From Halocatena pleomorpha (lineage in GTDB: Archaea > Halobacteriota > Halobacteria > Halobacteriales > Haloarculaceae): a stretch of DNA of 64,000 nt. The stretch spans positions 403,096-467,095 of the forward strand of contig NZ_RRCH01000003.1 in assembly GCF_003862495.1 (NCBI RefSeq), read 5' to 3'. A program made the position numbers and the translations under genes. The notes below the pieces were generated by a model. The model searched no databases. It was not told the DNA's origin and worked only from the letters and a program-made list of their open reading frames with translations. Below, piece after piece: positions 8,928 to 18,367 of the stretch (positions within the stretch are counted from its first letter, which is position 1; each line of letters begins with the position of its first letter).

Positions 8928-9207
8928 AATATCTCACTAACGCACCCATCTGAACGTTCGCGCCGAGATAGCCCTAACGTGACCGGTCCTGTGAACGTCG
9001 GGCCATGGGGCTACTCCGCGACACCAATATGGCTGTTGAAGCCGCGAACGAAGGCGAGACCCAGCAACTCGCACGATTCTTTACGGAGCACGCAAAGAAC
9101 AATTTGATACCGCTTCTCTATCGTCGAACAAAACGCTGTTGCGGACGCTCGGTGACCGACCGTCGCTGTGACGCTCGATCGGAACTGGTGCGTCCGGACT
9201 CGTCCGA

Positions 9208-9564
9208 TCAGGCACTCATCGCGCGACAGCTTTCAGCACAGTCGGGGAGCACTTCTGCACACACCTGACAGTGGTCGTGGTCGTGACGGCTACACTCCTC
9301 AGCGCATTCCTCACACAGGTCAGCACAGATTCCAGCGAGTTCAGAGCTGTAGCCGGAATCGCGGGCCATGAACCGGGCGTGAAGCGACGCGATATCGACA
9401 ACATCCCGACAGAGGCGGAGACACCGCGCCATTTCCTCACCGTGGTCTGCACACTCATCAGCGCACCACTCACAAACCTCGGTTGCCTCCTGACACTGCT
9501 CGATACACTCTCGTTGTTGGTCATTCAGCCGGTCGATCTTGGAGACGGTTTCTGCAAGAGCCAT
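9208..9564 (-). CDS. Four-helix-bundle copper-binding protein (DUF326/Csp-like)
   Basis: A 118-residue protein with 15 cysteines arranged mostly as CxxxC or CxxC along helices (CIEQC, CEWC, CRAMSA end) plus a His-rich stretch (RHDHDHC). This is the DUF326 family, related to bacterial Csp copper-storage proteins, whose helices line a tube filled with Cu(I). There is no signal peptide, so it would be cytosolic, like Csp3. Binding of copper is inferred from the family. It lies between the manganese catalase and the VOC dioxygenase, both connected with oxidative or electrophile stress. Confidence 0.88.
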   Translation of the reverse strand: MALAETVSKIDRLNDQQRECIEQCQEATEVCEWCADECADHGEEMARCLRLCRDVVDIASLHARFMARDSGYSSELAGICADLCEECAEECSRHDHDHCQVCAEVLPDCAESCRAMSA

Positions 9565-9641
9565 TGCATTTCATCAGAAGACAATAAACGGGATCACGAC
9601 TGTGCCTGCCTTTGCCGTGTCGTCCCTTCGATGGGCTGTCG

Positions 9642-10592
9642 TTAGCTCTTGGGCGGCGTTTCGAACGATGGCAGATGAGATTCGATCTCTGCGCGTTCGT
9701 GTTCTAACCACTCCGGCAGCGCAAGGTCGGTACCGAGTTCGTCCTCCGTTTGATCAACAGTGAAGCCGGGTCCCGTTGTTGCGATTTCGAAGAGCACGCC
9801 GCCCGGTTCACGGAAGTAGATCGACTGGAAGTACGTTCGGTCGATGATTTCAGAGACGCGAAGGTTCTGGTCGATCAGGTGTTCGCGCCACCGTTGTTGT
9901 TCGGTCGTGTCTTGGGCTTTGTAGGCGACGTGGTGAACGGTGCCAACCCCGGATCGGCCGCGTGTGCGGTCTGTTTCGAGGAGATCCACAGCCGAACCAG
10001 GTCCGCCACCAGCGGCTCGGTATCGGTGTCGTCCGTCCTCCTCAGTCTCGAATTCGTAGCCGAGTCCCGTGGTCAGTACGTCAGCAGTCGGTTCGATTTC
10101 ATTGACGGCTAGGGTGACGCTGTTCAAACCGCGCAGTTGGTGGCTCTCCGGGACGGGACTCGCTTCCCAAGGACGGGCAGGGGGTGCGTCGTCGGTCGCG
10201 ACGAGAGCGAGCGAGATCCCGTCTGGATCATCGAACGCAATGACTGTCTCCCCGAACCGTTCGGTCGGTTCCGTCACGTCGACGCCGTGTGATTCCAGTC
10301 TGTCGATCCAGTAACCGAGTGAGTCCGGCGGAACGGCGTACGCCGTGGTCTTCGTTTGCCCCGCGCCGAACTGTCCCGACCGGCCTCGATCGCCCCACGG
10401 AAAGAACGTGAGGTTCGTCCCCGGCGTTCCCTCGCCGTCACCGAAGTAGAAATGGTACGTGTACGTGTCGTCGTGGTTCACCGTCTTTTTCACGAATCTG
10501 AGACCGAGCGTGTCGACGTAGAACTCCGCGTTGACCTGTGGATCGCTTGCGATCGCAGTCACGTGGTGAAGCCCAGGCGTGGTCGGTGCCAT
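9642..10592 (-). CDS. Ring-cleaving dioxygenase, two-domain VOC (MhqO/MhqA-like)
   Basis: A 316-residue protein with two vicinal-oxygen-chelate domains. Metal ligands are visible as His in LHHVTAI (near residue 10), His in TVHHVAYKA (near 223) and Glu in GGVLFEIAT (near 270). The family (MhqA/MhqO/LinE-related) cleaves hydroquinone-type rings, and in Bacillus it protects against quinones. The ATG at the downstream position is preferred over a GTG one codon earlier. A TATA box about 27 bases upstream implies a leaderless transcript, and a perfect palindrome covers that TATA box, suggesting repression by an unidentified regulator. Confidence 0.88.
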   Translation of the reverse strand: MAPTTPGLHHVTAIASDPQVNAEFYVDTLGLRFVKKTVNHDDTYTYHFYFGDGEGTPGTNLTFFPWGDRGRSGQFGAGQTKTTAYAVPPDSLGYWIDRLESHGVDVTEPTERFGETVIAFDDPDGISLALVATDDAPPARPWEASPVPESHQLRGLNSVTLAVNEIEPTADVLTTGLGYEFETEEDGRHRYRAAGGGPGSAVDLLETDRTRGRSGVGTVHHVAYKAQDTTEQQRWREHLIDQNLRVSEIIDRTYFQSIYFREPGGVLFEIATTGPGFTVDQTEDELGTDLALPEWLEHERAEIESHLPSFETPPKS

Positions 10593-10612
10593 CACCGTTT
10601 GGTAGGAGCAGG

Positions 10613-10628
10613 GAGCTATTTATAGCTC
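10613..10628 (-). promoter_or_regulatory. Palindrome covering the TATA box of the ring-cleaving dioxygenase
   Basis: The 16 bases GAGCTA-TTTA-TAGCTC form a perfect inverted repeat with six-base arms. Read toward the gene the centre is CTATAAATAG, a strong archaeal TATA box, 21-36 bases before the ATG. A protein bound here would compete with TBP. This is seen directly; repressor binding is inferred. Confidence 0.6.
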
Positions 10629-11507
10629 AGCTACCCCTTGGATCACCAGGTGACACCACTGTTACCTCGTTTCGGAAGGGATTGGTCGGTTATTGATGGA
10701 TAACTATACTGAACACACAAACGTGCCGTTAGTTCAGTATTAGGATGGAAACGTCGAATCCTCAGATCTGTCGTATGAGACACTGGGCGCTGAATATGTT
10801 AGTAGGCCGATAGAAAGATGAAAAGAGTCTGTAGAGATCCCTATAGTTGATTTCCTATATAAATCAGCGTCGTGAGTCAAATCTCCTCCAATCATCTCGG
10901 ATAACACTTACACATCGCAAACGAATACGTCTGTTTGGTGGGACTAATCACGGCTCTGATTCCCTCAGCGTTCGATGTCATCGATCGTACGCCATCGGCT
11001 ACCTGGCGCGCGTCGCAAGCGGTAGCCGTGATACTCGTCGTTTCCGGCGTACAGTTGAAATTCTTCCATAGAGAACACAGGACGTATCTTCACTGTGATC
11101 GGAACTGACTGTCGAGATCGAACGCCAGCTATCGGTGCGCTCACAAAAGCGTCTCAATCACGGATCACCTCGTCTTAGGATCAATAAATCCTGTCTCGAC
11201 GACTGTACGGAGGTGGAGGACTGTCACGACCGATCCGAACCCATTACAATCGTACCCTTGTAACACCATATAGTCCCGTCGAGACAACAAAGCGAGTGCC
11301 GATTTTGTTCTGTATCAATGAATAACAATGGAATCCACATCCCCTGACGGTGTTCTCGGTATGGCCGTCTCGTAGATGTAAGCAGCAAAGCGGCGTTGTG
11401 CTTGTTTATGGACGATCAAGCCAGACCAAATTATTCTCTTGTAGAGAACAATAGGGAGAGCCGTCGCCAGACGTTTTTCACAGCCGACACCCGAATCGTT
11501 AAGACTC
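10629..11507. other. Long intergenic region without a convincing gene
   Basis: About 880 bases separate the dioxygenase and the GH3 gene. Frames present are short and have no protein-like composition. The stretch contains a nine-base inverted repeat (ATACTGAAC ... GTTCAGTAT, 10706-10714 and 10732-10740) and several AT-rich tracts. It presumably holds the GH3 promoter; I see no RNA gene. Confidence 0.5.
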
Positions 11508-13856
11508 ATGATCGAAACAACTCTGGTGATGGAACCAGACGCAGACAGTGGCGGGAGTGGAACGACCAACGAGCGAGTGGAACAGCTCCTCGAACGGATG
11601 ACGCTCACAGAAAAGGCGGCACAGCTCGGATCGGTGAACGCCGGCGCGCTCTTCGACGAACAGGGCCATCTCGACGAAGCAGCACTTGACGACCACCTCT
11701 CGAACGGCATCGGTCATCTGACGCGCGTCGGTGGTGAGGGAAGTCTGTCACCGCAGACGGCCGCCGAACGCACGAACGAGATACAGGAGTATCTTCGAGA
11801 GGAGACGCGCCTCGGTGTTCCAGCGATCCCCCACGAGGAGTGTCTGAGTGGCTACATGGGTCCCGAAGGAACGACGTTCCCGCAGATGATTGGGGTGGCG
11901 AGCACGTGGTCGCCAGATCTTCTCGCAGCGATCACCGACAACATTCGGCGTCAACTGGAGGCGATCGGCACAGCACACGCCCTGTCCCCGGTTCTCGATG
12001 TAGCGCGTGATCTCCGCTGGGGACGCGTCGAAGAAACGTTCGGAGAGGATCCGTATCTCGTCGCGTCGATGGCGTGTAGCTACGTCGACGGACTGCAGGG
12101 CGATGGTGATGGGATCTCGGCAACGTTGAAACATTTCGCTGGCCACAGCGTCGGTGCTGGCGGAAAGAACCGGAGTTCGGTGTCGGTCGGTCGGCGCGAA
12201 CTCCGCGAGACCCACCTGTTCCCCTTCGAGGCAGCGGTCCGAACAGCGAACGCCGAATCAGTGATGAACGCCTACCACGACATCGATGGGGTGCCGTGTG
12301 CCAGCGACAGCTGGTTACTGACCGACGTGCTTCGGGAGGAGTGGGGCTTTGAGGGGACCGTGGTCTCCGACTACTACAGCGTCGAATTCCTCCGGAGCGA
12401 GCACGGCGTTGCGGCCGACCGGCAGGAAGCGGGGATTACCGCACTCGAAGCTGGGATCGATGTCGAACTTCCGTACACGGACTGCTATGGTGAACACCTC
12501 GTTACCGCTGTCGAGGAGGGCCAACTCGATGAAGAAACGATCGATCAGGCCGTTCGTCGTGTCCTGCGCATGAAGGCCCGAAAGGGACTGCTTGCTGACG
12601 CGTCGGTCGATCCCGAGACGGCGAGCGAGCCGTTCGGCACCGAGACGGCGACGCAACTCACCGCACAGGCAGCACGCGAGTCGATGACGCTGTTGAAAAA
12701 CGACGACGACACACTCCCACTTTCGGGTGAGGAACTGGAGACGCTCGCGGTCGTCGGTCCGAAAGCCGACGATCCCCAAGAGCTGCTGGGTGATTACGCT
12801 TACCCCGCCCACTACCCCGAAGAGGAAACCGACTTCGAGGCGACGACCCCCCTTGATGCCGTCCGCGCTCGGAGTGGTGATCACGGATTTGACGTGTGCC
12901 ACGAACAGGGGTGTGCCACGACCGGCCACGATACCGACGGGATCGATCAAGCTGTCGACGCCGTGGCCGCGGCTGATGTCGCCATCGCGGTCGTCGGTGC
13001 GCGTTCTGCCGTGGACTTCTCCGACGCCGAGGGAGACGATGACAGACCGAGCGTCCCCACGAGCGGTGAGGGGTGTGACGTGGTGACGTTGGGACTGCCC
13101 GGCGTCCAACAGGAGCTTGTCGAGCGGTGCCACGAGACAGACACGCCGCTCATCGTCGTTGTCGTGAGTGGCAAACCACACGCCATCGAGTGGATCGCTG
13201 AGGAAGTCCCGGCTGTGCTCCAGGCGTGGCTTCCCGGCGAACAGGGTGGAGCGGGGATCGCTAGCGTGCTATTCGGTGAACACAACCCCAGCGGCCATCT
13301 CCCAGTGTCTATCCCCCGCACCGTCGGACAGCTCCCAGTCCATTACAGTCGCAAGCCCAACACCGCGAACGAGGAGTACGTCTACACGGAGAGTGATCCG
13401 CTGTACGCGTTCGGTCACGGATTGAGTTACACGGACTTCGAGTACGGTGATCTCTCGGTGTCGACCGATGAGCTTCGGCCGTCGGGAACGGTGACCGCTG
13501 AGGTAATCGTCGGGAACACTGGTGACCGAGCGGGCCACGACGTTGTGCAGTTGTACGCCAGCGCGCAGAATCCGGATCAAGCGCGTCCGGTTCAGGAACT
13601 CGTCGGGTTCGAACGCGTCCACATCGACGCGGGCGACGCCAAGCGGGTCCGTTTCGAGGTCGACGCCTCACAACTCGCCTACCGCGACCGAAACCTCGAT
13701 CTTGCTGTTGAGGCGGGTCCGTATGAGTTCCGAGTCGGCCATTCGGCAGCCGACATCGTTGCATCAGCCTCGTTCGAGGTGACGGAAACAAAACCCGTGC
13801 CGTTGCCCGAACGAACGTACTTCACAGAGACTGGCGTGTCGGACGCCGAACGCTGA
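11508..13856 (+). CDS. Glycoside hydrolase family 3 (beta-glucosidase/beta-xylosidase)
   Basis: A 782-residue GH3 enzyme. The N-terminal barrel starts near residue 30 (LLERMTLTEKAAQLG), contains RVEETFGEDP and KHFAGH motifs, and has the catalytic nucleophile Asp288 in GTVVSDYYSVEF. The C-terminal sandwich domain (about 380-620) and a fibronectin-III-like domain (about 680-760, GHDVVQLYAS) follow. There is no signal peptide, so it works in the cytoplasm. GH3 enzymes release terminal glucose or xylose; here xylo-oligosaccharides are the likely substrate because GH67, an oligosaccharide importer and xylose-oxidation genes follow. A second ATG lies seven codons downstream. The stop converges with the FAH gene, 12 bases away. 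Confidence 0.92.
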   Translation: MIETTLVMEPDADSGGSGTTNERVEQLLERMTLTEKAAQLGSVNAGALFDEQGHLDEAALDDHLSNGIGHLTRVGGEGSLSPQTAAERTNEIQEYLREETRLGVPAIPHEECLSGYMGPEGTTFPQMIGVASTWSPDLLAAITDNIRRQLEAIGTAHALSPVLDVARDLRWGRVEETFGEDPYLVASMACSYVDGLQGDGDGISATLKHFAGHSVGAGGKNRSSVSVGRRELRETHLFPFEAAVRTANAESVMNAYHDIDGVPCASDSWLLTDVLREEWGFEGTVVSDYYSVEFLRSEHGVAADRQEAGITALEAGIDVELPYTDCYGEHLVTAVEEGQLDEETIDQAVRRVLRMKARKGLLADASVDPETASEPFGTETATQLTAQAARESMTLLKNDDDTLPLSGEELETLAVVGPKADDPQELLGDYAYPAHYPEEETDFEATTPLDAVRARSGDHGFDVCHEQGCATTGHDTDGIDQAVDAVAAADVAIAVVGARSAVDFSDAEGDDDRPSVPTSGEGCDVVTLGLPGVQQELVERCHETDTPLIVVVVSGKPHAIEWIAEEVPAVLQAWLPGEQGGAGIASVLFGEHNPSGHLPVSIPRTVGQLPVHYSRKPNTANEEYVYTESDPLYAFGHGLSYTDFEYGDLSVSTDELRPSGTVTAEVIVGNTGDRAGHDVVQLYASAQNPDQARPVQELVGFERVHIDAGDAKRVRFEVDASQLAYRDRNLDLAVEAGPYEFRVGHSAADIVASASFEVTETKPVPLPERTYFTETGVSDAER

Positions 13857-13868
13857 ACACCTTCCCGT

Positions 13869-14753
13869 TCAAACGACGACGGTGTCGTTGACGAGTCGTC
13901 CGATGCGATCGATGTCGATTGTGACCTGATCCTGCTCGTGGAGCGTGAACGTCTCCGGTGGAACGAGCGCGGTGCCGGTGAGAAGAACGAGCGTTTCTGG
14001 AAGGCTGTTGTGCTGTCTGAGATATTCGACCAACTGATCGCAGGTGGTCACCATCTCGCTTGTCGACGTAGTTTCCTCGTACACCACCTCGTCGTCGCGT
14101 TCGATGGTGAGCGACATCGTGAGGTCGTGAGGGTCTCCGACGACGTCCGGGCTGGCGACGCAGGGACCGAGCGAGCAGCAGCGATCGTACACCTTCGCCT
14201 GTGGAAGATACAAGGGATTTTCGCCCTCAATGTCACGACTCGACACGTCGTTACCGATCGTGTAACCGACCACCTCCCCGCGATGGAGGACGATGCCCAG
14301 CTCCGGCTCTGGAACGTCCCACTCGGAGTCGCCTCGAACGCCGATAGCGTCTCCGGGACCGACCGTCCGCGAGGCCGTCGCCTTCAAGAACAGCTCAGGG
14401 CGTTCACTGTCGTACACGTCGATGTACACTTCTGGCTTGCCACTCTCAGCCGTGCGAGCCTGTTCGCTGATCCGGTACGTGACGCCCGCTGCCCACACTT
14501 CATCCGGGACAACTGGCAGAAGAGCGTTCGTATCGATGGTGTCGAGATCACGAGGATCGGCGTCGGAGATTCGGCTTCGGGCAATGGCGTCGATCGACTG
14601 ATTGCAGGCGTTCGCCGCGCGCGCGAGTTCGGTGAACGAGCCGAGATCGTCCGACGCCGTCGTCAAGTCATACGCGTCGTCATCGTCGTCAATGACGACG
14701 AGAGATCCAGAGCGCGACCCATGCTCCTCATCTGAGAGTCGATAATACCGCAT
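13869..14753 (-). CDS. xacE: FAH-family protein, likely 2-keto-3-deoxypentonate dehydratase
   Basis: A 294-residue fumarylacetoacetate-hydrolase-fold protein. The metal-binding acids are in PEPELGIVL (E.E) and GNDVSSRDIEG (Asp), and the segment VWAAGVTYRISEQARTAESG is characteristic of the haloarchaeal group that includes XacE of Haloferax volcanii. That enzyme dehydrates 2-keto-3-deoxypentonate to 2-oxoglutarate semialdehyde in the oxidative pentose pathway. The presence of xacA-, xacF- and xacR-like genes within 14 kb supports this role. A TTTTAAC element lies about 27 bases before the ATG, so the transcript is likely leaderless. Other FAH-family activities cannot be excluded. Confidence 0.8.
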   Translation of the reverse strand: MRYYRLSDEEHGSRSGSLVVIDDDDDAYDLTTASDDLGSFTELARAANACNQSIDAIARSRISDADPRDLDTIDTNALLPVVPDEVWAAGVTYRISEQARTAESGKPEVYIDVYDSERPELFLKATASRTVGPGDAIGVRGDSEWDVPEPELGIVLHRGEVVGYTIGNDVSSRDIEGENPLYLPQAKVYDRCCSLGPCVASPDVVGDPHDLTMSLTIERDDEVVYEETTSTSEMVTTCDQLVEYLRQHNSLPETLVLLTGTALVPPETFTLHEQDQVTIDIDRIGRLVNDTVVV

Positions 14754-14902
14754 ACACGTTGATGCACTGATATCGTTAAAAGAGTATCGCCAGAGGACGA
14801 AGGCGAACGGATCGCCCGTCTGGAGGATGTCGTCATCGCTTAGTGCAGGGGCGTAGACGGACGATCCCGTACGTATTTACTTCACGCTGCATAGATGCTG
14901 GT

Positions 14903-15808
14903 ATGACCGCGGATTCCCCTGCGCCGCTCGATGGGATCGCTCCCGAGTCGGTTACGCCTCGTGATGTCACGGAGGCTGACGTGCGTGTTGCACTCTCCTC
15001 GTCGGACCCGCTGATCCGACAGCGGGGCGTGAACGTCTGTGAAGCGCTCGCAGAACAGAACGTCGGTGCTGTGGTGCCGCTTCTCGACGTGATCGCACCG
15101 TTAGCTGGTGTGGACAAGCCACCGATTGCGCTCCGTGCGATCGCCACGCTCGACGCCGTCGTGGAAGAGGAGCCGAACGAACTCGACGGGAGAGTGTCGG
15201 GTCTCATCGATGCGCTCGATAGCGAGGTCGTCGACGTGCGACTGACCGCTGGGACCGTCCTCGGGAAACTCGTCGTAGAGCGACCGGAACTGGTCGCGCC
15301 CTACACACGGTCGCTGATCGACTGCCTCAGCGACACCGAACCGGACCGCACTGCCACAGATTTCAGCGTCGTAGGCGACCGTGCGACCCGTCGGACGCTG
15401 CAAGAGCACGCGGAAGCCGAGCGGAGCCGGCAGATCGCTGGACGACAAACACTGATCAACGTCGTCGTTGCGATCACCGAAACGGAACCACGAGCGGCGT
15501 TCGACAGCGCCAGCGATCTCGGCGCACTGTTAGACGACGTGGATCCCATCGTGTCCGGAGGTGCTGTCGACGCACTCGCTGAACTCGCGGCCGTGGATCC
15601 GGCGGTCGTCACACCCCTTGGGGACGAACTGATCGACTGCCTCGACCGTGAGAGCACGATTGTCCGTGCGCGTGCCATCCGTGCGCTCGGGCACCTCGGT
15701 GACGCCGCGGCCGTCCCGAAACTGCGAACTGTTGCCGAAACGGCGTCCGACGAAACCGTCCGAGCGATCGCAACGAAGACGGCGAACTTCCTTGCTGACT
15801 CCGCATAG
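14903..15808 (+). CDS. HEAT-repeat protein
   Basis: A 301-residue all-helical protein built of HEAT-like repeats; recognisable units include DPLIRQRGVNVCEALAE, DSEVVDVRLTAGTVLGKLV and ESTIVRARAIRALGHLGD, spaced by about 35-50 residues. Such proteins are scaffolds or partner-binding modules; haloarchaea have many. No enzymatic motif, signal or membrane segment is present. The first 20 codons of the longer frame are rejected because they are Arg/Cys-rich and the chosen ATG opens an acidic, protein-like sequence. Confidence 0.8.
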   Translation: MTADSPAPLDGIAPESVTPRDVTEADVRVALSSSDPLIRQRGVNVCEALAEQNVGAVVPLLDVIAPLAGVDKPPIALRAIATLDAVVEEEPNELDGRVSGLIDALDSEVVDVRLTAGTVLGKLVVERPELVAPYTRSLIDCLSDTEPDRTATDFSVVGDRATRRTLQEHAEAERSRQIAGRQTLINVVVAITETEPRAAFDSASDLGALLDDVDPIVSGGAVDALAELAAVDPAVVTPLGDELIDCLDRESTIVRARAIRALGHLGDAAAVPKLRTVAETASDETVRAIATKTANFLADSA

Positions 15809-15826
15809 CGGAGCAGACACCGACGG

Positions 15827-16060
15827 TCACTCGTCCATCGCTCGCTTGGTGCAGTACCAATAGGCCGTGCTGAAAAAGACGAAGCAACCGACGACGAGAA
15901 CGATATCAACGACGAGGATCGGAAACGACGCGTCGCCAGGTTCAATAAACAGGACCGACAGCCCGACAAACAGTCCCGAGGCGATCAAGAGCGCGAGAAG
16001 GAACTTCATCTGTCGACGCTGGGCACAGACGAGATCGAGCAGCACGGAGCGGTTCGACAT
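15827..16060 (-). CDS. Small two-span membrane protein
   Basis: A 77-residue protein with a soluble basic start (CAQRRQMK) and two hydrophobic helices (about 20-38 and 46-68), ending in a charged tail. It has no recognised family. It lies just downstream of the alpha-glucuronidase start-distal side on the same strand, 54 bases beyond that gene's stop, and may be co-transcribed with it. Confidence 0.65.
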   Translation of the reverse strand: MSNRSVLLDLVCAQRRQMKFLLALLIASGLFVGLSVLFIEPGDASFPILVVDIVLVVGCFVFFSTAYWYCTKRAMDE

Positions 16061-16114
16061 AGGGTGAGATCGGTTGGATCGGTGAAAAACACAGCGGTGG
16101 GCAGGCGGACAGCG

Positions 16115-18184
16115 CTACTCGTCTTGAACGCGACCGTGTTCGTCGGGAACGCCTGACTGCTCATAGAAGTACGACGTGAGCACCGTCTGCCACCGCTTGG
16201 CGTGTGCGAGTTGCTCGTCGAACCGCTCTGCAACGTGGTGATACCGCCTGTCGTCGATGTCTCCCGCAAGGTTGTGCCACAGCTCCCGCAGCCGCTTGAT
16301 CTCCGCAACGCCCGCGAAACAGTTGTCGTACAATCGCTGAACAACCGTCGTGCCGTCCGCCAGTTCGTACTCCCACGGGAGGTGGTGGAAAAAGAGGAGG
16401 TACTGTTCGGGACACGTCTCCACGGAGTTGTACCGATCCGCGATCGGTGATGGATACTGCGCGGCGTAACCGCTTCCGGTCTCGGTCCGGTCGACACCGA
16501 TCCCGTCGGTACTCGCGCCGTGGTAGCCGGGCCACTCCGCCGGCGATGGGTGATAATGGTTTTCGAGATACTCCTCGCCGTTGTGCATCATATGCATGAG
16601 ACCGAGTCCGCCGGTTTCGTAGTCGATGCAGGCCTCCCAAGAGTCCTGAAGGATCTCACACACCGTATCGACGACATCCTCGCCGGTTCCGAACGTCTGG
16701 CGGACCCACTCCTCGGTGATCGCCTCGGTGGACCGATCGGGAGACCACGCGACACGGCCAAAGGCGTACAAGTTCGCTTGCGCGAGGTACTGACCCGTCC
16801 AGCTGTGATCTTCTCCGACGTTTCCAACGCCCACGATCCCCGCACCGTCGTCGTCGAACAGCGACCGCACCGGCGTGTCCTCGCCGTCGGCGTGAGTGTC
16901 GAAGTCGAGTACTTCCTTCCACAGCGGGAGGTGGTAGGTCGCGTGAACGCCTTGGCCGGTGTACTCTCCGGTGATCTGTAGCTCCAATCCGAGACTCGTC
17001 TCCGCCATCGCGCCAAACAACGTCGATACTGGCTCACGGGGTTGGAAGTCAATCGGGCCGTTCTTGACCTGAACGGTGACGTTGTCAGCGAACGCTCCAT
17101 CCAGCGGTTCGAACGTTTCGTACGCTTGTACCGCCCGGTCCTCGTGTGAGCCGTACACGAACGCTCGCCACCAGACCCGTCCGCCGTGTGGCTGGAGCGC
17201 CGCCGCGATCGCGTTCGCTCCCGCCACGTGATCACGGTCGTAGTCGTACGGACCGGGTTGGCCTTCGGAGTCGGCCTTAATCAGGAACCCACCGAAATCC
17301 GGAATGAGGTCGTATATCTCGTCGGCTTTCTCCCGCCACCACGCTCGAACGGCCGGATCCTCGGGATCGGCGGTGTCGAGATCCCCAACGAGCATCGGTG
17401 ACGCGAAGTTAACCGAGAGATACGTCCGGATCCCGTACCGTCGGAACAGCGACGCGAGTCCGGTGAGATCTTCGAGGCGGCGCGATTCGAGCAGCTGCCA
17501 CCCCTCGAACGCCTCGAACGCGTCGTTTGCGCTCGCTCGTGAGGGCTTGGTCGTGTTGACGTTGTTGAGGACGATCCCGTTGATCCCGACGGAGGCGAGC
17601 AGCCGAGCGTAGTCCTCGTATCTCGGTCGAAGATCGGGCAATCGTTCCCAGTCGAAGATCGATTCACCACCGTATCCGCGCTCAACCGACCGGTGAAACG
17701 GGGTGTCCCACTGGTTGAGCAACCGGTGTTCGTACGCCGGCTCCTCGCGGATAGCCAACTCCTCAATCGACTCACCGGTCTGTAACAGCCGGAGCAGATG
17801 GAACGTTCCGTACACCAACCCCCGATCAGTGGGCGCGGTGACGACGAGACAGTCCATCTCGTTCCAACGCACCGAACGGATGAGATACCCTCCGTCGTTG
17901 AGATCGTGAACGGCATCGACTGGTACCGATCCGGCGATCATCTCCATGTCCGCAGGAGTCCCGATGGCGAGAAACCCCTCAACCGTCGTCGGCGGATGTT
18001 GCCAGAGGTGTGGATCGGTCCCGAGAAGTTCGGGGAGTGCCCGCCGGAGTTCGTCCCGAACCGCGCTCAGTTCCGGTGCCGTTTCGGCAACGTACGCGTG
18101 CGCACACCGCCGTCGATACGAATCCAAGCGCTCGCTCTCAACGACACAGTCGTATCGGAGCCAGCAATCGTCGTACTGGTGCAT
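16115..18184 (-). CDS. Alpha-glucuronidase, glycoside hydrolase family 67
   Basis: A 689-residue GH67 enzyme, which removes 4-O-methyl-glucuronic acid from the non-reducing end of short glucuronoxylan fragments. The three catalytic acids are all present: Glu307 in KADSEGQPGP, Asp379 in GPIDFQP and Glu407 in QITGEYTGQG, offset by only 14-15 residues from Glu292, Asp365 and Glu393 of the Cellvibrio enzyme. The lack of a signal peptide fits cytoplasmic action on imported oligosaccharides. A TTTTACA box lies about 27 bases before the ATG, and the gene diverges from the importer genes, so both probably respond to the same regulator. Confidence 0.94.
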   Translation of the reverse strand: MHQYDDCWLRYDCVVESERLDSYRRRCAHAYVAETAPELSAVRDELRRALPELLGTDPHLWQHPPTTVEGFLAIGTPADMEMIAGSVPVDAVHDLNDGGYLIRSVRWNEMDCLVVTAPTDRGLVYGTFHLLRLLQTGESIEELAIREEPAYEHRLLNQWDTPFHRSVERGYGGESIFDWERLPDLRPRYEDYARLLASVGINGIVLNNVNTTKPSRASANDAFEAFEGWQLLESRRLEDLTGLASLFRRYGIRTYLSVNFASPMLVGDLDTADPEDPAVRAWWREKADEIYDLIPDFGGFLIKADSEGQPGPYDYDRDHVAGANAIAAALQPHGGRVWWRAFVYGSHEDRAVQAYETFEPLDGAFADNVTVQVKNGPIDFQPREPVSTLFGAMAETSLGLELQITGEYTGQGVHATYHLPLWKEVLDFDTHADGEDTPVRSLFDDDGAGIVGVGNVGEDHSWTGQYLAQANLYAFGRVAWSPDRSTEAITEEWVRQTFGTGEDVVDTVCEILQDSWEACIDYETGGLGLMHMMHNGEEYLENHYHPSPAEWPGYHGASTDGIGVDRTETGSGYAAQYPSPIADRYNSVETCPEQYLLFFHHLPWEYELADGTTVVQRLYDNCFAGVAEIKRLRELWHNLAGDIDDRRYHHVAERFDEQLAHAKRWQTVLTSYFYEQSGVPDEHGRVQDE

Positions 18185-18302
18185 CGATCGATCGACCTAT
18201 TGACGGCGATCTGTAAAACTGTGCTGGTCGGGAAGATATCTGAGTGTGCTGTCCGTCCTCGATCGCCGGGCGCGATCCGCTCATGCCGGAACAGTATTAA
18301 AT

Positions 18303-18320
18303 ATCACATCAAGACGTGAT
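18303..18320. promoter_or_regulatory. Imperfect dyad in the GH67/importer promoter region
   Basis: ATCAC and GTGAT flank eight bases just downstream of a TATA-like gtattaaat, in the 183-base divergent promoter region. Symmetry extends weakly to eight bases per side. It could be an operator for the importer operon; this is a weak inference. Confidence 0.3.
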
Positions 18321-18367
18321 TATCATCCACAATGTTTATTATCAACCATGGTTACGTATCCCATGTT

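Noticed and set aside
9005..9268. An 87-codon plus-strand frame before the DUF326 gene
   Set aside because: Its second half is Arg/Ser-rich, it overlaps the 3' end of the well-supported DUF326 gene, and it has no start signal.
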